From Arthrobacter sp. MMS18-M83 (GTDB lineage: Bacteria; Actinomycetota; Actinomycetes; Actinomycetales; Micrococcaceae), in assembly GCF_026683955.1 (NCBI RefSeq), contig NZ_CP113343.1, forward strand, positions 4,464,001 to 4,528,000: DNA of 64,000 nucleotides, written 5' to 3'. Below, piece by piece: positions 9,044-17,342 of the stretch. The position numbers were made by a program, and so were the translations under genes. Position 1 is the first letter of the stretch; every line of letters begins with the position of its first letter. The notes under the pieces are model-generated. The model saw only the letters and a program-made list of their open reading frames with translations. It searched no databases and had not been told where the DNA came from.

Positions 9044-9847
9044 TTGAGTATTGAACTTCCGGACCTTGCGGAAGGCGACTTCTATTACGAATCGCTCGGC
9101 GATGGGCGTTTTCGCTCCACCATTCACGCCCAGGGCGCCTGGAATCCGCATGAGCAGCACATGGCGCCGGCCTCGGGGATCCTGGCTGATGCCCTGCTCC
9201 GCCATGAGCCGCGTGACGACGTCCGTCTGGCGCGCCTCAGCTACGAAATCCTGGGACTAATCCCGGGCGGGGAGTTCGAGATGACCACCAGCACGCTCCG
9301 CCCCGGCAGGACGATTGAACTGATCCAGGCGGAACTCTCGGCGGCAGGCCGCGTGGCTATCCGGGCCACCGCCTGGCGGATGGCAACCAGCGACACGAGT
9401 GCAGTGGCCGCGATAGAAGACGTGGCCATGCCGGCCCCGGATGAATGCAAACCCTGGGACGGCTCGAACGTGTGGCCGGGCGGCTACATCCGGTCCCTGG
9501 AAATGCGCATCGCGGAAGGACACCGGGCAGGCTCAGGCAAAGTCTGGATCCGAACCGAGCACCCGCTGACTGATGCGGCCGACAGCCGCGATCTCGCCAG
9601 GCTCGTGGGACTCGTGGACACTGCCAACGGCATCGCCGCCCGGGTTTCGCCCGGCAAGAACAGCTATATCTTCCCCAACCTCGACCTCCAGGTCCACATG
9701 TATCGTGAACCCGCAGGCGAATGGCTGGGCTTGGACAACATGGTCTCCTTCGGCAATGACGGCATCGGCCTCACCTCCACAGTGCTCCACGACATCAGCG
9801 GCCCCTTCGGCCGGGCGGAGCAGATCCTCACGCTGAGGAAGAACTGA
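9044..9847 (+). CDS. Thioesterase family protein (double hotdog, TesB-like)
   Basis: The protein of 267 residues resembles actinobacterial thioesterase-family proteins with two hotdog domains. The N-terminal half contains GDFYYESLGDGRF, HPHEQHM-like residues and SYEILGLIPGGEFE followed by a TLRPGRTIELIQAEL strand, typical of the acyl-CoA thioesterase N-domain. The second half holds GLVDTANGIAARVSPG and FPNLDLQVHMYREP, the equivalent of the second hotdog. I chose TTG at 9044, six bases after GAAAGGG (9031-9037); upstream in-frame sequence looks non-coding. Its stop overlaps the start of the lipoate-ligase-like gene by one base (TGATG), so the two are translationally coupled. Substrate chain length is unknown. 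Confidence 0.78.
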   Translation: MSIELPDLAEGDFYYESLGDGRFRSTIHAQGAWNPHEQHMAPASGILADALLRHEPRDDVRLARLSYEILGLIPGGEFEMTTSTLRPGRTIELIQAELSAAGRVAIRATAWRMATSDTSAVAAIEDVAMPAPDECKPWDGSNVWPGGYIRSLEMRIAEGHRAGSGKVWIRTEHPLTDAADSRDLARLVGLVDTANGIAARVSPGKNSYIFPNLDLQVHMYREPAGEWLGLDNMVSFGNDGIGLTSTVLHDISGPFGRAEQILTLRKN

Positions 9848-10623
9848 TGGCCGGAGACCCGGCCGGAACCCGCCGCACGCTGACGGTGGTGAGACAGGAA
9901 GAATCGCTCGGCGTCGCTGACGACCTGGATTTCGGGATCGAACTCCTGAACCGGGCCCGCAGAGGGCAGTTGGCGCCAACACTCCGCTTGTACCGGCCCC
10001 GCCCCACGGTGGCGTTCGGGCAACGCGACGCCAAACTACCCGGGTTCCAAGCCGCATCCGAGGCCTGCCGGGACCTGGGGTTCGAACCACTGATCCGCAA
10101 GGCAGGGGGGCGGGCTGCGGCGTACCATCGCGGCACCTTGGTGATAGACCACGTTGAGCCGCACGCCGACGCCATTGCCGGAGCGAAGGCCCGTTTTTCA
10201 TTCTTTGGCGAGCTCCTCGCGGGTGCACTCCGTCGCGTGGGCGTCCAAGCCGCCGTCGGGGAGATCCCCGGCGAGTACTGCCCGGGGGAGTTCAGCGTCC
10301 ACGGCTTGGACCCGGATTTTCCAGCACACCAGATCAAGCTCATCGGCACCGCCCAGAGGGTGGTCTCCGGGGGGTGGCTGTTCAGCTCGGTGATAATCGT
10401 CGAGAACTCGACTCCCATCCGTGAAGTCCTGACAGCGAGCTATGAAGCCCTCGGCTTGGAATGGGACCCAGCCACCGCCGGCGCCGCCAATGACCTCTTG
10501 CCGCAGCTGGACGTACCGACGGTGGAAGACGCCGTCGTCAAGGCTTACGCAGAATACGCGGAACTGATCGACGGCGATTTCCAGAGCCTGCTCCCTGTCA
10601 CGAGCACCAGTACGCCGTTGTAG
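9847..10623 (+). CDS. Lipoate-protein ligase A family protein
   Basis: This 258-residue protein has the BPL/LplA/LipB fold expected to attach lipoate or octanoate to acceptor proteins. Family marks are the N-terminal LDFGIELL, the motif KAGGRAAAYHRGTLVID that corresponds to the RRxSGGGAVYHD lipoyl-adenylate loop, and IKLIGTAQRV, which contains the conserved Lys and the G-x-AQ motif. The first motif is altered relative to LplA (Ala-Ala in place of Gly-Ala/Val), so it may be an octanoyl or other acyl transferase rather than a canonical lipoate ligase. It is coupled to the thioesterase upstream (one-base overlap), which suggests a shared acyl substrate. The FdhF/YdeP gene follows after about 100 bases. 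Confidence 0.8.
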   Translation: MAGDPAGTRRTLTVVRQEESLGVADDLDFGIELLNRARRGQLAPTLRLYRPRPTVAFGQRDAKLPGFQAASEACRDLGFEPLIRKAGGRAAAYHRGTLVIDHVEPHADAIAGAKARFSFFGELLAGALRRVGVQAAVGEIPGEYCPGEFSVHGLDPDFPAHQIKLIGTAQRVVSGGWLFSSVIIVENSTPIREVLTASYEALGLEWDPATAGAANDLLPQLDVPTVEDAVVKAYAEYAELIDGDFQSLLPVTSTSTPL

Positions 10624-10726
10624 ACGGATACCGCCAGGACTACGCTTGAGGCCACAACCACGTGGTCCCGGGCGTCGCCTTCCACCGGACCCGGGATGTG
10701 CCGCCCTCCTGAAGCGAGGTAGAGCA

Positions 10727-13045
10727 ATGGACAAGAAGCCGCCTGTTGTCCACGATTCCGACGCGGACCTCACAGTCGGTCCGCCCAAACGATCGGCCGC
10801 GGGCCTGCCCAGCCTGGTTGAATCGTTGCCGCATTCTTTGGGCCAAATGGGCCCGTCCCGCATGTGGAAGTCCCTGCGCGCGTTGAACCAGAAAGACGGC
10901 TTCGACTGCATGAGTTGCGCGTGGCCCGATCCTCCAGAACGGAAGCTGGCCGAGTTCTGCGAAAACGGTGCCAAGGCCGTCGGGTGGGAGGCGGATCCGC
11001 TCAAAATTCCGTCTACTTTCTGGGACGAGAACGACGTCGAATCCCTCGCCCAACGCTCGGAATACTGGCTGGGACAGCAGGGCCGGCTCGTGGAACCCGT
11101 CTACAAGCCGGCCGGTGCTGGCCACTACCGTCCCATCAGCTGGGACAATGCGTTCCGGATTGTGGCCCGTGAACTGAACGCGCTGGATTCGCCGGACGAA
11201 GCCACCTTCTACACGAGCGGCCGCACGAGCAACGAAGCCGCGTTTGTCTACCAGCTCTTCGTGCGCGCCTTCGGGACCAACAACCTGCCCGATTGCTCCA
11301 ACATGTGCCATGAGTCCACTGGACTGGCCCTCGGCGAGACGCTGGGCGTGGGCAAGTCCGCCGTCACGTATACCGACTTCGCCAAGGCGGATTTGATCAT
11401 CATCATGGGCCAGAATCCAGGGACCTGCCATCCCAGGATGCTCACGGCCTTGGAAGAGGCCAAGCTCGCGGGTGCCAGCATTGTCGCCGTGAACCCGCTT
11501 CCGGAGGCCGGGCTCATCAACTTCAAGAACCCGCAACGTCCCCGCGGCCTGGCAGGCAAAGGAACGGACTTGGCGGACCAGTTCCTGCAGATCCGCCTCG
11601 CAGGGGACATGGCGCTGCTTCAAGCCGTGTCCAAGCGGGTCCTGGAAGCGGAGAAGGCAGCACCGGGGGCAGTGCTGGACCATGCGTTCATCGAGGAGCA
11701 TTGCCAAGGCCTCGAACAATTCAAAGCCCACATCGAAAACCTCGATGAGCAGGACGTCCTTGCCGCAACGGGCCTCAAGACCGAGGAAATCGACGAGTTT
11801 GCCTCCCGCTACCTGCGTGCCGAAAAGGTCATCATTACCTGGGCCATGGGCTTGACGCAGCACAAGAAGGCCGTGGCAACCATCAAAGAAATTGCCAATC
11901 TGCTCCTGCTCCGCGGGAACATCGGCAAACCCGGCGCCGGCCCGTCACCCATCCGGGGACACAGCAACGTCCAAGGCGACCGCACCATGGGTATTTGGGA
12001 GAAGATGCCCGAGCCGTTCCTCAACGCGTTGCAGCGGGAATTCGGATTCGACCCGCCGCGGCTGCCCGGCGCCGATTCCGTGGACAGCATCCGGGGCATG
12101 CGGGACGGGCGGATCAAGGTACTCGTCGCGCTCGGTGGAAACCTGGTCCACGCGATGTCGGACACCACCGCGGCTGAAGCCGCGGTCCGGAAGACCAGGT
12201 TGTCCGTCCAGATTTCCACGAAGCTCAACCGTTCCCACACCGTGGTGGGAGATCAGGCACTGATCCTGCCGACGATGGGCCGGACGGAAATTGACCGCCA
12301 GGCCAGCGGTGAGCAGTTTGTGACCGTGGAAGACACAGTCTGCGCCGTCCACCGTTCGGCGGGCAGGCTGGAGCCGATCTCCGACAAGGTCCTGTCCGAA
12401 GTCGCGATCGTCTGCCGCCTGGCCCGAGCGGTACTCGGCGACAAAGTCCCTGTTGACTGGCCAGGTTTCGAAGGAAATTACGATTCCATTCGCGAACACA
12501 TTTCCCATGTAGTGCCGGGCTTCGAGAACTTCAACCAGAAGGCGCGGAGCCGCGACGGTTTCGTCCTACCGCATGGTCCAAGGGACGAACGGAAGTTCCC
12601 CACCGCCACCGGAAAGGCAATTTTCACCGTCAATGACCTTGAGACCATCCAGGTCCCGCCGGGGCGCCTGCTGCTCCAGACAGTCCGCTCCCACGACCAA
12701 TTCAACACGACCACCTACAGCATGAACGACCGCTACCGGGGCGTGAAGAAGGGCCGCCTGGTGCTTTTTGCGCACCGCGACGACCTGGCCGATCTTGGTC
12801 TCGCCGACGGCGGCTATGTGGACGTCCACAGCGAGGCCGACGACGGCGTGGACAGGGTCCTGCGCCAGCTGCGGTTGATCGCGTACCCCACAGCCCGTGG
12901 ATGCGTGACGGCGTACTACCCGGAGGCGAATGTCCTGGTCCCGCTGGATTCAACCGCGGAAGGCAGCAACACGCCGGCGTCCAAGTCTGTGGTGGTGCGC
13001 CTGGAACCAGCCGCACCACCGGACTTCAGCGCCAGTGCCCACTAG
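10727..13045 (+). CDS. FdhF/YdeP family molybdopterin oxidoreductase
   Basis: This is a 772-residue molybdopterin oxidoreductase of the FdhF/YdeP group, related to the catalytic subunit of formate dehydrogenase. The N-terminal CMSCAWPDPP (Cys 61 and 64) is the family's short Cys motif, less than the four-Cys Fe4S4 site of true formate dehydrogenases. CHEST at 194-198 aligns with the Sec/Cys-His pair that ligates Mo in formate dehydrogenase H. RGNIGKPGAGPSPIRGHSN and MGRTEIDRQASGEQFVTVED are cofactor-binding blocks, and the C-terminal domain has TTTYSMNDRYRG. Start is ATG 10727 with GAGG upstream. No iron-sulphur or membrane subunit lies beside it. The gene converges on the formaldehyde-oxidation pair with only 24 bases between stops. 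Substrate is unproven; members have been tied to acid tolerance as well as formate chemistry. Confidence 0.87.
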   Translation: MDKKPPVVHDSDADLTVGPPKRSAAGLPSLVESLPHSLGQMGPSRMWKSLRALNQKDGFDCMSCAWPDPPERKLAEFCENGAKAVGWEADPLKIPSTFWDENDVESLAQRSEYWLGQQGRLVEPVYKPAGAGHYRPISWDNAFRIVARELNALDSPDEATFYTSGRTSNEAAFVYQLFVRAFGTNNLPDCSNMCHESTGLALGETLGVGKSAVTYTDFAKADLIIIMGQNPGTCHPRMLTALEEAKLAGASIVAVNPLPEAGLINFKNPQRPRGLAGKGTDLADQFLQIRLAGDMALLQAVSKRVLEAEKAAPGAVLDHAFIEEHCQGLEQFKAHIENLDEQDVLAATGLKTEEIDEFASRYLRAEKVIITWAMGLTQHKKAVATIKEIANLLLLRGNIGKPGAGPSPIRGHSNVQGDRTMGIWEKMPEPFLNALQREFGFDPPRLPGADSVDSIRGMRDGRIKVLVALGGNLVHAMSDTTAAEAAVRKTRLSVQISTKLNRSHTVVGDQALILPTMGRTEIDRQASGEQFVTVEDTVCAVHRSAGRLEPISDKVLSEVAIVCRLARAVLGDKVPVDWPGFEGNYDSIREHISHVVPGFENFNQKARSRDGFVLPHGPRDERKFPTATGKAIFTVNDLETIQVPPGRLLLQTVRSHDQFNTTTYSMNDRYRGVKKGRLVLFAHRDDLADLGLADGGYVDVHSEADDGVDRVLRQLRLIAYPTARGCVTAYYPEANVLVPLDSTAEGSNTPASKSVVVRLEPAAPPDFSASAH

Positions 13046-13078
13046 CGTTCCCCAAAAGGGGCGACGCGCCTAGTGCCC
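13037..13078. terminator. Bidirectional hairpin between convergent stops
   Basis: A hairpin sits between the FdhF/YdeP and MBL stops and includes both. The outer arms are CACTAG and CTAGTG, and the inner arms are GCGT-TCCCC and GGGG-CGACGC around an AAAA loop. There is no T-run, which is usual for this GC content. Its position between convergent genes suggests it ends both transcripts. Confidence 0.55.
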
Positions 13079-13729
13079 CCGCGCGATCCATTCCTCAAGC
13101 TGGGGCGCCTCGGCTCCAACGGTAGTGGAACTGCCGTGGCCGGTCAGGACGAGGGTGCTTTCCGGCAACGTCAGGATTCTTGAGCGGATGGAGTCGATGA
13201 TCGTGGGGAAATCGCTATAGGAACGCCCGGTGGCTCCCGGCCCGCCCTGGAACAGGGTGTCGCCACTGAAAAGGGTTCCTTCGCTTTCCAGATGGAAGGA
13301 TACGGAACCGGGGGAGTGACCTGGTGTGTGAATGGCCCTTAGCCGGGTCCCAGCGACCTCAAAGATCTCGCCGTCGGTGATGTCGGCGTCGGGATCGGCG
13401 TCAAGGTAAACCGCCTCCCATAGCATCCAGTCCTCACGGTGCAAGTGGATCGGCGCACGGACGATGTCCCGGAAAGCTCCCGCGGAACGGATGTGGTCGT
13501 CGTGGCCGTGTGTGAGGAGGATGGCTTTAACTGTGCGGCCGCCGATCGCCTCGGTGATGGCCGCCGGTTCGTGCGCCGGGTCGATCACGACGCACTCGGA
13601 GTCGTCTCCGACGATCCACACGTTGTTGTCCACATCCCACGTGCCGCCGTCCAGAGAGAAGGTGCCGGACGTGACTACACGCTCAACGCGGACAGTCTTG
13701 GTTTGGTTGGTCAGCGATTCATTCGTCAC
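13070..13729 (-). CDS. MBL-fold hydrolase paired with mycothiol-dependent formaldehyde dehydrogenase
   Basis: The 219-residue protein is a metallo-beta-lactamase-fold hydrolase of the glyoxalase II type. Zinc ligands are visible in THGHDDH (about 93-99), a later [10 protein letters not shown], and [10 protein letters not shown]. Its ATG overlaps the stop of the MscR gene by four bases (ATGA at 13726-13729), so it is made with it. In actinobacteria this arrangement is common, and the hydrolase is thought to act on S-formylmycothiol, releasing formate and mycothiol, equivalent to the glutathione-dependent formyl hydrolase elsewhere. That specific activity is inferred from the operon and family, not from active-site residues. 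Confidence 0.85.
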   Translation of the reverse strand: MTNESLTNQTKTVRVERVVTSGTFSLDGGTWDVDNNVWIVGDDSECVVIDPAHEPAAITEAIGGRTVKAILLTHGHDDHIRSAGAFRDIVRAPIHLHREDWMLWEAVYLDADPDADITDGEIFEVAGTRLRAIHTPGHSPGSVSFHLESEGTLFSGDTLFQGGPGATGRSYSDFPTIIDSIRSRILTLPESTLVLTGHGSSTTVGAEAPQLEEWIARGH

Positions 13730-14811
13730 AGTTCGACCACCGATCGAAGGACGGATCCCGAGTGCATCTTGTCGAAAGCTTCTTCAATGTCAGCGATGCC
13801 GATCCGTTCCGTGACGAAGGCGTCGAGATCGAGCTTGCCCTGACGGTAGAGGCTGACGAGCATGGGGAAATCGCGGGAAGGCAGGCAGTCGCCGTACCAC
13901 GAGGATTTCAGGGAACCGCCTCGGCCGAAGACGTCCAGCAGCGGGAGTTCGAGCATCATTTCCGGCGTCGGAACTCCCACCAGCACCACCGTGCCTGCGA
14001 GGTCGCGCGCATAGAACGCTTGCTTGTACGTTTCGGGGCGGCCGACGGCGTCGATCACCACGTCCGCGCCAAAACCGCCGGTGAGTTCGCGGATCTGTTC
14101 AACGGGGTCTCCCTGCGAGGAGTCCACCGCGTGCGTGGCGCCGAGTTCGCGTGCCCGGTCCAGCTTCTTGGCGTCAATGTCCACGGCAATGATGGTGGTG
14201 GCGCCGGCCAGGGCAGACCCCGCGATGGCGGCCACGCCCACGCCGCCGCAGCCGATAACGGCCACCGAATCGCCGCGCTTCACGCCTCCGGTGTTGATCG
14301 CGGAACCCAGCCCGGCCATCACGCCGCAGCCGAGCAGTCCGACGGCGGCAGCATCGGCGTCGGGGTCGACTTTGGTGCATTGCCCGGCGGCGACGAGGGT
14401 CTTCTCGGCGAAGGCGCCGATGCCGAGTGCCGGGGAGAGCACGGTGCCGTCCTCGAGCGTCATTTTCTGGGTGGCGTTGTGCGTGTTGAAACAGTATTGT
14501 GCCTGGCCACGGTTGCAGGCGCGGCAATTGCCACAGACTGCCCGCCAGTTCAGGATCACACGATCACCGGGAGCGATGTCCGTGACATCCGGACCCACGG
14601 CGCTCACAACGCCGGTTGCTTCATGGCCGAGGAGGAAGGGGAAATCGTCGCTGATGCCGCCCAACTTGTAATGCAGGTCTGTGTGGCACACGCCGCTGGT
14701 CAGGATGTCCACCAACGCTTCGCCCGGGCCCGGGTCCGGGACGAGGATTGTTTCGAGGGTTACGGGCGCGCCCTTCGAGCGGACAATTGCCCCTTTGACT
14801 GCGTGGACCAT
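13726..14811 (-). CDS. mscR: S-(hydroxymethyl)mycothiol dehydrogenase
   Basis: This 361-residue zinc alcohol dehydrogenase belongs to the class III-like mycothiol-dependent formaldehyde dehydrogenases, which oxidise S-hydroxymethylmycothiol to S-formylmycothiol and can also reduce S-nitrosomycothiol. The catalytic zinc site is seen in GVCHTDLHY and GHEATG, the structural zinc Cys cluster in [15 protein letters not shown], and the NAD fold in [29 protein letters not shown] and [15 protein letters not shown] are characteristic of this subfamily. Start ATG 14811 follows a GGGGAG site. It is translationally coupled to the MBL hydrolase, and mycoredoxin lies upstream on the same strand, although a large palindrome separates them. 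Confidence 0.92.
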   Translation of the reverse strand: MVHAVKGAIVRSKGAPVTLETILVPDPGPGEALVDILTSGVCHTDLHYKLGGISDDFPFLLGHEATGVVSAVGPDVTDIAPGDRVILNWRAVCGNCRACNRGQAQYCFNTHNATQKMTLEDGTVLSPALGIGAFAEKTLVAAGQCTKVDPDADAAAVGLLGCGVMAGLGSAINTGGVKRGDSVAVIGCGGVGVAAIAGSALAGATTIIAVDIDAKKLDRARELGATHAVDSSQGDPVEQIRELTGGFGADVVIDAVGRPETYKQAFYARDLAGTVVLVGVPTPEMMLELPLLDVFGRGGSLKSSWYGDCLPSRDFPMLVSLYRQGKLDLDAFVTERIGIADIEEAFDKMHSGSVLRSVVEL

Positions 14812-14970
14812 GGAAAACTCCCCTGTGAGGTTCGTGGACCGCGGACGTCGTGTCCGAGTCTGATCTCAAACTGTCTATCACAGGGGCTGGATCCGTGACT
14901 AGGGTTGTTGCGCTTTACGCGGCATGTTGCGTAGTGCGCTACGAACCCAGAGAGCCGGAGGTGAGCCTGC

Positions 14971-15031
14971 CGCGAACTGGCAGCAGATGACCGTCCCAGT
15001 CGTTTTTGGGGGTATCTGCTGCCAGTTCGCG
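14971..15031. repeat. Perfect 18-bp inverted repeat, candidate REP-type element
   Basis: The left arm CGCGAACTGGCAGCAGAT (14971-14988) is perfectly complementary to the right arm at 15014-15031, with a 25-base centre containing AGTCGTTTTTGGGGG. There is no T-run after either arm, so it is not a classical terminator. The arm and centre share a pattern (ACTGGCAG, then AG, then GTCGTTTT) with the palindrome interrupted by the IS element at 20012-21530, suggesting a dispersed repeat family. Confidence 0.7.
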
Positions 15032-15046
15032 CGAAGACGGGGCAAC

Positions 15047-15304
15047 TCAGGCGGCGAGCCGGGCCTCGACCTCGGCTGCCGAGGGGTTGGTTGCCGCAGT
15101 GCCGTCCGGGAACAGGACGGTGGGGACCGTTTGATTTCCGCCATTCAGCTTCTCCACGAGTTCGGCAGTGCCCTCGACCTCTTCGATGTTGATCTCGTTG
15201 TAGCCGATGCCCTTGGCGTCCAGCTGCCTCTTGAGGCGGTTGCAATAGCCGCACCAAGTGGTCGAGAACATGGTGATGGTGCCGGATTCGGGGGTGAAGT
15301 CCAC
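15047..15304 (-). CDS. mrx1: Mycoredoxin (glutaredoxin-like, Mrx1)
   Basis: This is a glutaredoxin-fold protein of 85 residues with the mycoredoxin motif TWCGYCNRLKRQLD, followed by the cis-Pro strand TVPTVLFPDG. Mycoredoxin-1 reduces protein-mycothiol mixed disulfides in actinobacteria using mycothiol and mycothione reductase. The start is the GTG at 15304 after CAGGAG; the longer upstream frame is rejected because it lacks a binding site and matches nothing. It lies upstream of MscR on the same strand, separated by about 235 bases that contain the 14971-15031 palindrome, so it is probably transcribed separately. The location next to another mycothiol enzyme supports the assignment. Confidence 0.9.
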   Translation of the reverse strand: MDFTPESGTITMFSTTWCGYCNRLKRQLDAKGIGYNEINIEEVEGTAELVEKLNGGNQTVPTVLFPDGTAATNPSAAEVEARLAA

Positions 15305-15530
15305 GGATTTCTCCTGTCGTCTTTTGTTGGAACTACTCGCGTCAACGGTAACCCGGCGGGCACTATTCCTCCGCGGGCATGTGTCACATGACACGCAAAC
15401 GAGGGGGCCGGCTCAGACTGTGACCTGGCTGTTAAGTGTTCACAACATAGAAACGGCGCGACGCATCGCAAGCGCCCGCCCGAAGAGATGAAATCGACGC
15501 GCGGTTCCGTAGGACCGTAGCTGTCGGGTC

Positions 15531-15920
15531 CTAAAGTGACTCTTCGACGGCGACGCCGGACTGGAACTCGCGGCCGTCCGCTTCACTGAAGGCGGTCATG
15601 ACGTGTCCCTTGCCAAGACCATTGATTGCAGAGAGCGGGAAATGTCCCGTGATGGTATTCCCGGAGTGCTCAACGCCCTTGAGGTCGTAGTTCTCTTCGG
15701 CGCTTTGGTCGTGGTTAAAGGAGAAGAATGCGATCGCCTCCCCGTTCATGAACTCGATGCCCAATCTTCGTTGAGAGGAATAGTCCGGAGTCGCCGCGAC
15801 CAAGCCCACGACATAGGCGCCGGAACCAGGGATGTTGCCCTCGATCTCGAACTTGGCCACGAGCGTGGCTTCCGTGGCGGTGATGCTGGCCTGCTTCAGA
15901 AGTGCCTCATGGGTGCTCAT
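15531..15920 (-). CDS. Hypothetical protein, 129 residues
   Basis: I do not recognise this protein. It is a soluble, acidic, beta-rich chain with no signal peptide or membrane segment and no cysteine. Repeated hydrophobic/polar alternation (TLVAKFEIEGNI, RRLGIEFMNGEAIAFFSF, NTITGHFPLSAING) suggests a beta-sandwich. Start is ATG 15920, with AGGA about eight bases upstream. It is single: the mycoredoxin gene lies 226 bases downstream and the MFS remnant diverges. Codon use fits the chromosome, so I believe it is a real gene. Confidence 0.65.
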   Translation of the reverse strand: MSTHEALLKQASITATEATLVAKFEIEGNIPGSGAYVVGLVAATPDYSSQRRLGIEFMNGEAIAFFSFNHDQSAEENYDLKGVEHSGNTITGHFPLSAINGLGKGHVMTAFSEADGREFQSGVAVEESL

Positions 15921-16104
15921 GGCTCAATCCTGCTCTGTGCGACTCCCGCCGTCCACCCCTGATTCGGGTTTTGTCGAAGCCGTTTCGCCGACCCGATCTG
16001 ATCAGGCACATGGCCAAAATCGGCCCTGACCAGCCGGGAGACTTGCCGATACAGGTACCGGCAGTGCCTCCCTCGCCGGCAGGAAGGCTTCTAGGGTTGA
16101 GGAC

Positions 16105-17342
16105 GTGGATCACCGGAATGAAAGCAAGCAGCGTTTGCTCGTCCCCTCGGCAGCGCTCTTGTGGGGACTCCAATTCGCCTTCCTCAACCCCGCGCTGGCA
16201 CTCCTGCTGGTGGCCCTGTTCAATGCCACCCCCGCAGAGGTGGGCTGGGTCCTTGCCGTCTACAATGCCGGCGGCTTCGTGGCCTCCCTCCTCGTGCCGG
16301 CCTACGCAGACCGCGCAAAGGACTATCTGCGACCCCTGCTGGCTTGCGGCATCCTGACCTTGGCCTTGTCAGCCCTCTTGGCGGTCAGCACTTCGCTGCC
16401 GCTCGCCGTCGTAGGCTTGATCGTCCTCGGAGGGCCAGCCGGGGTGGGCAGTTCGCTCCTGTTCGCACATCTGAAACATTCAGGTGCCGGAGCCGCAGAC
16501 GTCATGAACACCCGCGCGATCGTTTCCTTCGCTTGGGTGGCAGGGCCGCCCCTGGCGACGTTCGTCATGGGTGCGCTGGGCAATCGAGCCATCCTGCTCG
16601 CGCTCGGGGCCGTGGCAGTTCTCAATGTCGCCACGACCGCCGCCATGATTTCCCGACGGCGGGCCGCTCCCGTTGAGCCCGGGCCAAGAGTAACGACCCC
16701 GACAACGGGCAACTGCTCTCAAAAACGGGGGTCGCCGCCGTCGTCCTGGGGTTTATCGCGCTGCAGGCCACCAACAGCGCCGCCGTGTCGATCATGGGTC
16801 TGTTCGTGACGCAAGGGCTCGGCGTCGATGTCATCTGGGCGGGCATCGCGCTGGGCGTCTCGGCTGCACTCGAGATCCCTGCGCTTTTCCTGATCGGGCG
16901 GCTGGCCCGCCGCTTTTCGAGCCGGGCGCTCATTGCCTCCGGATGCGTCGCCGGAATCGCCTACTACGCGGCTATGGCCTTTGTCTCCAACCCCGCCACA
17001 CTGATTGCGCTCCAGGGTCTGAATGCCTGGTTCTTCGGGATTGTGGCGGGCGTGGGCTTGACGTTGTTCCAGCGGCTGATTCCCCGCCCGGGCTTGGCCT
17101 CGGGCTTGTACACGAACACCCGGCGCCTCGGCGCTATCGTCTCCGGCCCGATCATCGTTTTCGGTTCGACGACGGCGCTCGGCTACCAGGGCGTCTTCGC
17201 GGCTTGCGCGGCCCTCACCGTCCTGGCGCTGCTTGTCATTGTGTTGGCTGGGCGGGCGCCCAGGCGAGTGCCTCCGAAGGAACGTCTCGCCGCTGCATCA
17301 GCAGGGCAAGCATCGGGTGCTCGTCCTGACGCTATCGATTGA
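16105..17342 (+). pseudogene. MFS transporter (sugar-efflux type) disrupted by one frameshift
   Basis: Two consecutive frames together spell one major facilitator of about 410 residues. The first, from GTG 16105, gives about 195 residues with six membrane segments (LLWGLQFAFLNPAL, LAVYNAGGFVASLLVP, and so on) up to RRRAAPVEPG near 16683. The second, in the -1 frame, resumes LLSKTGVAAVVLGFIALQA and continues with FVTQGLGVDVIWAGIALGVS through six more segments to the stop at 17342. Sequence on both sides of the slip is hydrophobic and family-like, so a single indel at about 16676-16690, in the central cytoplasmic loop, explains it. The GLASGLYTNTRRLGAIVSGP segment resembles SET-type sugar efflux proteins. 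It is either a recent pseudogene or a sequencing error. The last 11 bases overlap the convergent APC gene. Confidence 0.8.

Noticed and set aside
10080..10100. tRNA T-arm-like GGGGTTCGAACC
   Set aside because: It is within the coding sequence of the lipoate-ligase-like gene and no cloverleaf surrounds it.
16676..16700. Programmed frameshift in the MFS gene
   Set aside because: No slippery heptamer or downstream pseudoknot is evident, and transporters of this group are single-frame, so mutation or sequencing error is simpler.
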